In this document: positions 58,135 to 64,000 of the stretch, one piece after another
Numbering within the stretch: position 1 is the first letter of the stretch
How the letters are laid out: the number at the start of each line of letters is the position of its first letter
NCBI GenBank assembly: GCA_033398695.1
Contig: CM065819.1
Coordinates: 7,551,501 to 7,615,500, forward strand
Reading direction: 5' to 3'
Length of the DNA: 64,000 nt
Source of the DNA: Orobanche coerulescens
Taxonomy: Eukaryota > Streptophyta > Magnoliopsida > Lamiales > Orobanchaceae
Notes under the pieces: generated by a model
Told to the model about the DNA's origin: nothing
Databases searched by the model: none
Seen by the model: the letters and a program-made list of their open reading frames with translations, nothing else
Program-made: the position numbers and the translations under genes

Positions 58135-58808
58135 TGATAGGACGACGAATGTACGCTTCCTAAAAACCCGATTTAAAGAAGACCAATATAAATCGGCGTA
58201 CCGATCTTTGAGTAAAGGGAGACCTAGACTAATGAAGTCCGACCTATGTCCTCAGACAAGAGGATGCCGACCTCAGAGGGCTCGCCGATCTATAACCTCA
58301 GATAAGAGGGTGCCGACCTCGGAGGCACCGTTGACCTGTGACCTCAACTAAGAGAGGGCCGAACTCGAAGGCCTCGCCGGCCTACGGACTTGGATAAGAG
58401 TGTCCCGACCTAAGTGACCCTTTATAATATGAGCCGACCTACTAAGTCATAACCGGGGTCGGGAATCGCCGGGCTCATGAAGGTTGAACTCTCGGGAAAG
58501 AAGACCTCGACTCACCTGACAAAATCCCAGAGATTCGGGGACTGGAAGCCCATACTCCTCAATCCCGGATATCCAGGGATGGGAAATCGCAGCCTGAATC
58601 CCTGGATATCCGGGATCTTCCCTAAAAATCAGGGAAAAATCTTAAAGGATAGGCGGCTCTCCCTTCTATAAAAAGAGGAGGGGGGCTTTCCTTCAAAGGC
58701 CAAGCATAATTTTGAGATTACATTATTTTTATAAAGAGAGAAAAAGCAATACTTCACACATTCGGAGATTAACCCGGTTCTTGGTGGCCGATCGGCTCGG
58801 TTACATCA
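58135..58808 (+). repeat. Gypsy-D 3' LTR
   Basis: 674 bp, same ends as the 5' LTR. It shows the 46-bp unit series (58241-~58419), the 19-bp inverted repeat and TATAAAAA (58667-58674). It lacks about 18 bp near its 3' end (TTTTCTTAGATAAACTTCTG part) that the 5' LTR has. Confidence 0.92.
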
Positions 58809-58813
58809 ACGAC

Positions 58814-60804
58814 CAATCCAAAGATCAAAACACAGCCGAGAATATCATCAACATGATAAACTCCTATATGACCAACCAGAGGTCAAAACACAATCGAAAA
58901 TGTCATCATAAACTCCAATGTTACCAATGAACGATCAACGATAATCGGGAATACCCTCACACGGTAAGCTCCAACATAATCAGCACAGAACCACAGAAAC
59001 CGTTATACGAACGAACAAAATTCTCAAAACGACACACCAATCACATACCGAAAAACATATCCAATCATACATGGAGTGGGAACAACCACTCAATATCCAA
59101 AACAACCAGCATGGGATCACCATCCCCAAATCTACACTTACAAAGAAATCATTCAAAAATCACTATGGTAAAATTGCGCTACTACCATACCAATGGAATC
59201 ACATAGCACATATGTCCCGGTTTCACAAAATCCAAAGTTCCAGAATCACATCCTGTACATGAATCTACAACACGCAGCATATTTCTCTTATCTGGTCAAT
59301 CAACTGATCATCCCTAGATAACCAAACTACCATACTGAAGTTCGAATCTCTATTCATCGTCCCATACTGATGTCTTATCCAGTTTGTGAGTCATACTCAT
59401 AACTTCACCATGATATGCATTATGCACTAAATGCGTATGTATATAAATCACATTTTCAAAACCAGTTTGAAATCATATAGTCTTGTCAAGAAGACAAATT
59501 TCTGAAAGTTCTTTCAAGAGTTACAAAACTCCAAAACATTAATTTTAGTAAGACCACAAAATCAATTTTCGAAAAATTAAACTGGCTCGCTAATGCCAAG
59601 TATTCGATAATAATTCTTTTCGAATATACACGATTAAATAAAATAAAATTATGCAATTGATCGACTACATCCATACTCCTATATACATTTTGACTACATA
59701 ATAATTCGGTTCGTCACCAATTCCACTGACATTCCATCGGAAAACCACACGATAGGGTTCCAAAATCTTAATATATAGACTCCGATAGAAATTCCTTTTT
59801 CCACATATGGCTCGCAACGTCGACCATTATCCCATTCCGGATCACCTCAACTATGCTATGACAAAATATTGAAACAAATCAACACAGCGAAAGACTTCCC
59901 GAGAAGTTTCATTTGAAGAAGTAAACCAAAACTCCGAAAGGCAGAAACGAAATAAATAAACGATTGATAAAGTGTTTTACAAATCTCGGGAGTTTTAAGA
60001 AAACCGAAAAGCCTTTTGAAACATTAGGGTCTCAGTCCATATCTTGTTCCACATTACAAGAAGTTTAAAAAGTAGAAAAACCCTTTTTTGGACCCCAGGT
60101 CCTGAGTTATAAAACTATTTCAAAATCGGTTGGGTCTCGCCCAAATCATTTTCCGTAACACATCCGTAAAACATTCATTTTGAAAAGTATCATTTTCAAA
60201 TGCTCAAAAATAGTTCATATATCTCAGAATGAATTAATATGACTACATGTTCTCCTCAACAATCCACAATATTTTTCCCAAATGCAAAACTCTGTTCCAA
60301 AACTTAACCGACATATTGATTTCCAAAATCATAACTTCTCAAGATCATCAATCCTATCCCAACTCTGTCACCTTATACTGTAACACATAATATTTTGCTG
60401 AATATCAAAGCATATCAACTTAGAATGGCAACAAATCTCAATGCAATTCCAAAATCCAAATACTTACAGATCGTGAAGCCGACGATTCCCCGTGATACTG
60501 GCACATGTCTCAACTCTAGAAAATACTCGACACAGACATTTACAAAACACACATTTTGCAAACTCAGTTCAACTCGAGAACACAACACAACTCTATCTGA
60601 AGAAACACGTTAACACCATTTGAAAAAGTTTACAACAACCCCAGTACTACACTGGTATATCACATAATGCACAAGCCCGAGTGAACAACAAAAACGCAGA
60701 GCTCAAACACTTGTCAACCGACAACTCGAATGACACGATAAAAGCACGACCCAACTCGAACCGACTGCCTAGGTTTTCACAACCTAAGCTTCGATACCAT
60801 ATTC
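58814..60804. other. LARD-C interior, right part
   Basis: About 2.0 kb without a credible coding frame. A segment near 59890-60000 (GAAAGACTTCCCGAGAAG ... CTCGGGAGTTTT) matches sequence in LTR-B (23710-23820). The primer site TGGTATCGAAGC sits at its right end on the minus strand. Confidence 0.7.
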
Positions 60805-61868
60805 TGTAACACCCTCGGAGCCATCCAGGAATATTACAGTGTCGTGGGCACCGAGATGGAGCCCACAAGGCTGAAGGAAATTTTCGCAAACATTTACAAA
60901 CGCCCAAGACGCTAACGATGGTATTATCTATTTAAAAACATTCGAAAACTTTAAAAAAAAACTCGTTTATCAAAACCATCGTAAAATCTCATTTGAAGCC
61001 ACAAGGCCCAAAATGCCAAAACTCAACAGTTTAAAAATATACATTAAGCTATCGCTTACACGTACCGACATAATAGTTTATAAAACGATTGCCAAAGTAA
61101 CCTAAGTTACCAAATAGCAAAAGGCCAATTAAAAATACTCACGCAGCGGAAAAAGACAAACAACTACAATACTCTAGCAGCGGAATACAAGAGGTGATCA
61201 GGAAACTCAATACACAAATATATGCCCTAGCCAGTATCCTCCGGGAAGCTCATATCTCCACGACCACTACAATCTTGCTAAGCCAAGAACCTAAAAAGAA
61301 AGCCCACGACGGGGTCAGCCATAATATCCAACAATGATAATCATCACATCACATCAATAATTACATACCAATGAAAATACTAAGTAAGAATACGACCAAT
61401 GTAATCTCACTGCCATAACTTTTCCAACTCATGATAATAATTACCAAAGTTCACATCTTGTATCCTTTTAACAACACAATAAGCTCATACCGAAATTATC
61501 TGTATTGTATCTCAACAATACCCAAGGTTCTCAAAACATTATCATAACTCACTGCTACAAAATCTACTAACTCTGTCCAACCCAATCCATCGGATATCAT
61601 TATCAAATCTCAACACGAAAACCGATTGTCCATCAAAGACATATACCAAGGGAAATACGGAACATACCTCAGGATATGCAATGCCACGACGAATCACGTC
61701 AATCTAATCCGAGATCAGATCAATACAATATACGAACATGGTCCTAACACAAGACCTACAAATGCATACTCATATGACAACATCAATATGCTCACATCAA
61801 TAACAACAATGTATACTTATGGCAAACCCATAATATACATATGCACAACAACAACACATATGGCAATC

Positions 61869-62012
61869 CAACGATCCAGCGTACACAGCTATAGATCCCC
61901 GTGATGATCCCGTCGGACCAACGCATGGTGGCATTACCTGTCCAGCGATCCAGCGCACACAGCTATAGGTATCCCATGTTGATCCCGTCGGACCAACACA
62001 TGGTGGACATAT
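61869..62012. repeat. Tandem hairpin units in LTR-C
   Basis: Two units of ~70 bp with CGATCCAGCG, ACACAGCTATAG, then ATCCCGTCGGACCAAC and CATGGTGG. CCATG and CATGG pair around the CCCGTCGGA core. Also present in the left LTR blocks 1 and 2, and lost from block 3. Confidence 0.75.
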
Positions 62013-63495
62013 GACAACAATGCACAACTGCACAGAACAACGATACACAATGCACGACGACAATACACAAATGCATGACAACAACGATACATGAATGTAT
62101 CATAACATGATCGACACAAATGACAAAAATGATTAAAATACTTGCTCCGAGTCCTTCGAGAGAAATCTCGATATCTAAACCATCACCAACCATTATTCTG
62201 AATATTCAACGATCCAAAATATCACGGATGGTAGATAATTCACGTCTTCGTCTATACCATAATGTATCCTCGATACCAAGTATACCAACAACAAATGTAA
62301 ATCATATACATTATGATTTAATTCCCAAAACTCGAATACAACTTATAATCCCAAATCTCCTGTGATTACGATTATAAATATTGCTATATAAATTATAAAC
62401 GAGTGAAACGGAAACCATTCGTTAAATATTATAAACTGAGCAAGTAATAACTTGCCTCGATACCGATGAAGCCGATACCAATTACTTTGACGTCGTCTAC
62501 AAGTCCTTCGGCCCTGATCAATCCAATTCACGAACATTCTCAAACACGACCGCAACGCATAGTTCTAATCACCGATCAATAATCTAAACATATTACAATA
62601 ATCGATAAACAACAAGTTCGACAACAATCAACAATCGATATAACCAGTTCACAAACCTAATGGCTCAATAATATCTCAATTAACCGCTAGTCTAATCAAT
62701 CCAACTTAAACAATTACGAATTCATAACCGAAACATGATATACTACAATGTCTGTTGACTTAGCGCACGTTAATTACTTAACGTAGCGTGCGCTAAGTCG
62801 CTCCCGTTAGCGTGCGCTAGCCAGTAACACTAGTGTGCGTTAATGACATGCAGTTGCATGCATTTCAGATACCGACCAATATATGGCGATTATCAAGAAC
62901 ACTAAGTGATTTCGAAACCATGTTCATAACAAAATCCGATATCTTTTAACATATAAACAATCATCCAACTCATAATCCAATTCATATATTCACATATCAT
63001 CTTCTTCCTCAAATATCAACATCATGAACACCAAGAACCATAATAACATTTCAATAATCTATCATTACAGAGAGTAATCATCAACAATGACGTCAACATC
63101 CGCAAAGGAGGAGAAGGATTAACCAACTTATCTCAAGAAAGCGAACTACAAAATTCAAACCACAAGAATCATGTCAATATCCATATATCAACAACAATAT
63201 CATCATAATCCGATAATACATCTCATAATCATACTCATCATCTTGTTTATATGATAATCATCAACTCAAGAACATCAGCATTCAATCCAAAATGAAATCC
63301 AAATGAGAGGAGTAATTACCTCTTTGAAGGAATGGATTGAATCCCAAGGTTGAATCTATTCTCAATCACTTCCAAGCTTGATATTGTTATGGATGATCAA
63401 CTCCACCATAATCCAGTGTTTGGAACTTCAAAAGAACTCTCTCTATTAGTTGAAAGGAAAGAATGGATGAAATGAAGAATAATGGCCAACTGCAC

Positions 63496-63780
63496 ATATA
63501 TATACTGACTATTATTAGCGTGCGCTAACTGTCTTTGTTAGTGTGCGCTATCGCAGTCCAGAGGCTACTGCCTTACTGCATACAATGATTTACGTACGCA
63601 ATGCCCATGCAATAGCGTATGTAACCTCCTCTATTTAGCGTACGCTAGTGTCTGATCATAGCGTGTGCTACTCATAGTTGACTCGTTTGTCTGTATGCTC
63701 CGAAGATGGGTCCACACGCCGACAGCTCTGACTAGGATAAGATTCCCTTTGGACCGATCTGATGTTAGCATGCGCTAACA
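63496..63780 (-). promoter_or_regulatory. U3 palindrome array and TATA box, LTR-C (right)
   Basis: TTAGCGTGCGCTAA-type sites at 63515-63780 (for example TTAGCGTGCGCTAAC near 63516), next to TATATATAT (rc of 63496-63504). The array is truncated by the nested insertion. Confidence 0.65.
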
Positions 63781-63783
63781 ATA

Positions 63784-64000
63784 TGTAACACCCCCAGAGC
63801 CATCTAGGAATATTACAGCGTCGTGGGCCCCGAGATGGAACCCACAAGGCTGAAGGAAATTTTCGCAAACATTTACAAACGTCCAAGAGGCTAACGATGG
63901 TACTATATATTTAAAATATTCGAAGACTTTATAAAACTCTTTTATTAAGACCGTCGTAAAATCTCATTTGAAACCACAAGGCCCAAAATGCCAAAACTCA
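63784..64000 (-). mobile_element. Nested C-family LTR, partial
   Basis: Starts TGTAACACCCCCAGAGCC inside the right LTR of LARD-C and follows the beginning of the C LTR sequence (compare 41171 onward). It runs off the window. It shows that the family inserted into one of its own copies. Confidence 0.8.

Larger units (their letters stand above)
47201..58808 (+). mobile_element. Gypsy-D, Tat-type Ty3/gypsy element, complete outline
   Basis: The LTRs are 47201-47893 and 58135-58808, with target-site duplication ACGAC at 47196-47200 and 58809-58813. The primer site TGGCGCCGTCTGTGGGAA starts at 47896, and a tract GTAGGGGGGACTGGT precedes the 3' LTR. Plus-strand order: gag, protease, RT, RNase H, a second archaeal-type RNase H, integrase. 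An antisense gene follows between pol and the 3' LTR. The double RNase H and antisense gene are marks of the Tat lineage (Retand/Ogre relatives). It is dead through stops, frameshifts and the Cassandra insertion in integrase. Confidence 0.93.
60805..63783 (-). repeat. LARD-C 5' LTR, cut by a nested LTR at 63784
   Basis: Starts TGTAACACCCTCGG. It matches the left LTR but has only one copy of the 1.1-kb block. It breaks off inside the palindrome array at 63783, where a second C-type LTR end begins, so the last part of the LTR is outside the window. Confidence 0.85.
41171..64000 (-). mobile_element. LARD-C: non-autonomous long-LTR element, host of Gypsy-D
   Basis: The left (3') LTR is 41171-46724. 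The right (5') LTR starts at 60805 and runs past the window. A primer site TGGTATCGAAGC (minus strand, beside 60804) and the tract AAGTGG at 46725-46730 (minus strand) give the direction. After removing Gypsy-D the interior is about 2.5 kb and has no retrotransposon protein, like LARD-A. The leader next to the primer site (CCTAGGTTTTCACAACC) is close to that of LARD-A, so the two families are related. Confidence 0.85.

Overview
This window contains only transposable elements. I see no host protein gene, rRNA gene or functional tRNA gene. The organism is a flowering plant, and the window looks like repeat-rich heterochromatin. The evidence is plant-type Ty1/copia elements with tRNA-Met primer sites, a Ty3/gypsy element of the Tat type (dual RNase H plus an antisense extra gene), a Cassandra-type TRIM carrying 5S rRNA sequence, and a plant RTE-like LINE. 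I cannot name the species.

The layout is a set of nested insertions. Six insertions can be delimited with both element ends and matching 5-bp target-site duplications (TSDs): Copia-1 (TCCTA), LARD-A (CTAAA), solo LTR-B (TAATA), Copia-2 (TTACA), Gypsy-D (ACGAC) and Cassandra (ATGGT). From left to right: 1-1422 is the end of a long LTR (L0). 1423-~1870 is a gypsy protease scrap fused in frame to a LINE. The minus-strand LINE (~1870 to ~23100) is split by Copia-1 (4245-13662, SIRE-like, with an envelope-position third ORF) and by LARD-A (14235-22717, non-autonomous, 3.1-kb LTRs). Solo LTR-B (23205-34326) is split by Copia-2 (23937-32342). Copia-3 (34713-41170, minus) has lost its 5' LTR where LARD-C begins. 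LARD-C (41171 to beyond 64000, minus) contains Gypsy-D (47201-58808), which itself contains Cassandra (52944-53931). A further C-family LTR starts at 63784 inside the right LTR of LARD-C.

The coding regions are decayed. Every gag and pol carries in-frame stops or frameshifts, several of them TGG-to-stop or CpG-type changes. Nothing here looks able to move by itself, although LTR pairs such as Cassandra's (7 differences in 317 bp by eye) point to fairly recent insertion of some elements.

The most interesting signal is not a gene. Four otherwise different long-LTR families (L0, A, B, C) share one regulatory layout on the minus strand. A cluster of about 10 copies of a short palindrome lies immediately upstream of a TATA box. 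The palindrome is TTAGCGYGCGCTAA in A, B and C, and GTGCCGCGGCAC in L0. Further into the LTR come two or three tandem hairpin units with a CCCGTCGGA-like core, and in A and B a conserved 9-bp stem-loop. The palindromes are kept while the sequence around them is not, which suggests family-specific binding sites for a regulatory protein. Gypsy-D also carries an antisense gene with its own TATA box and two plausible small introns.
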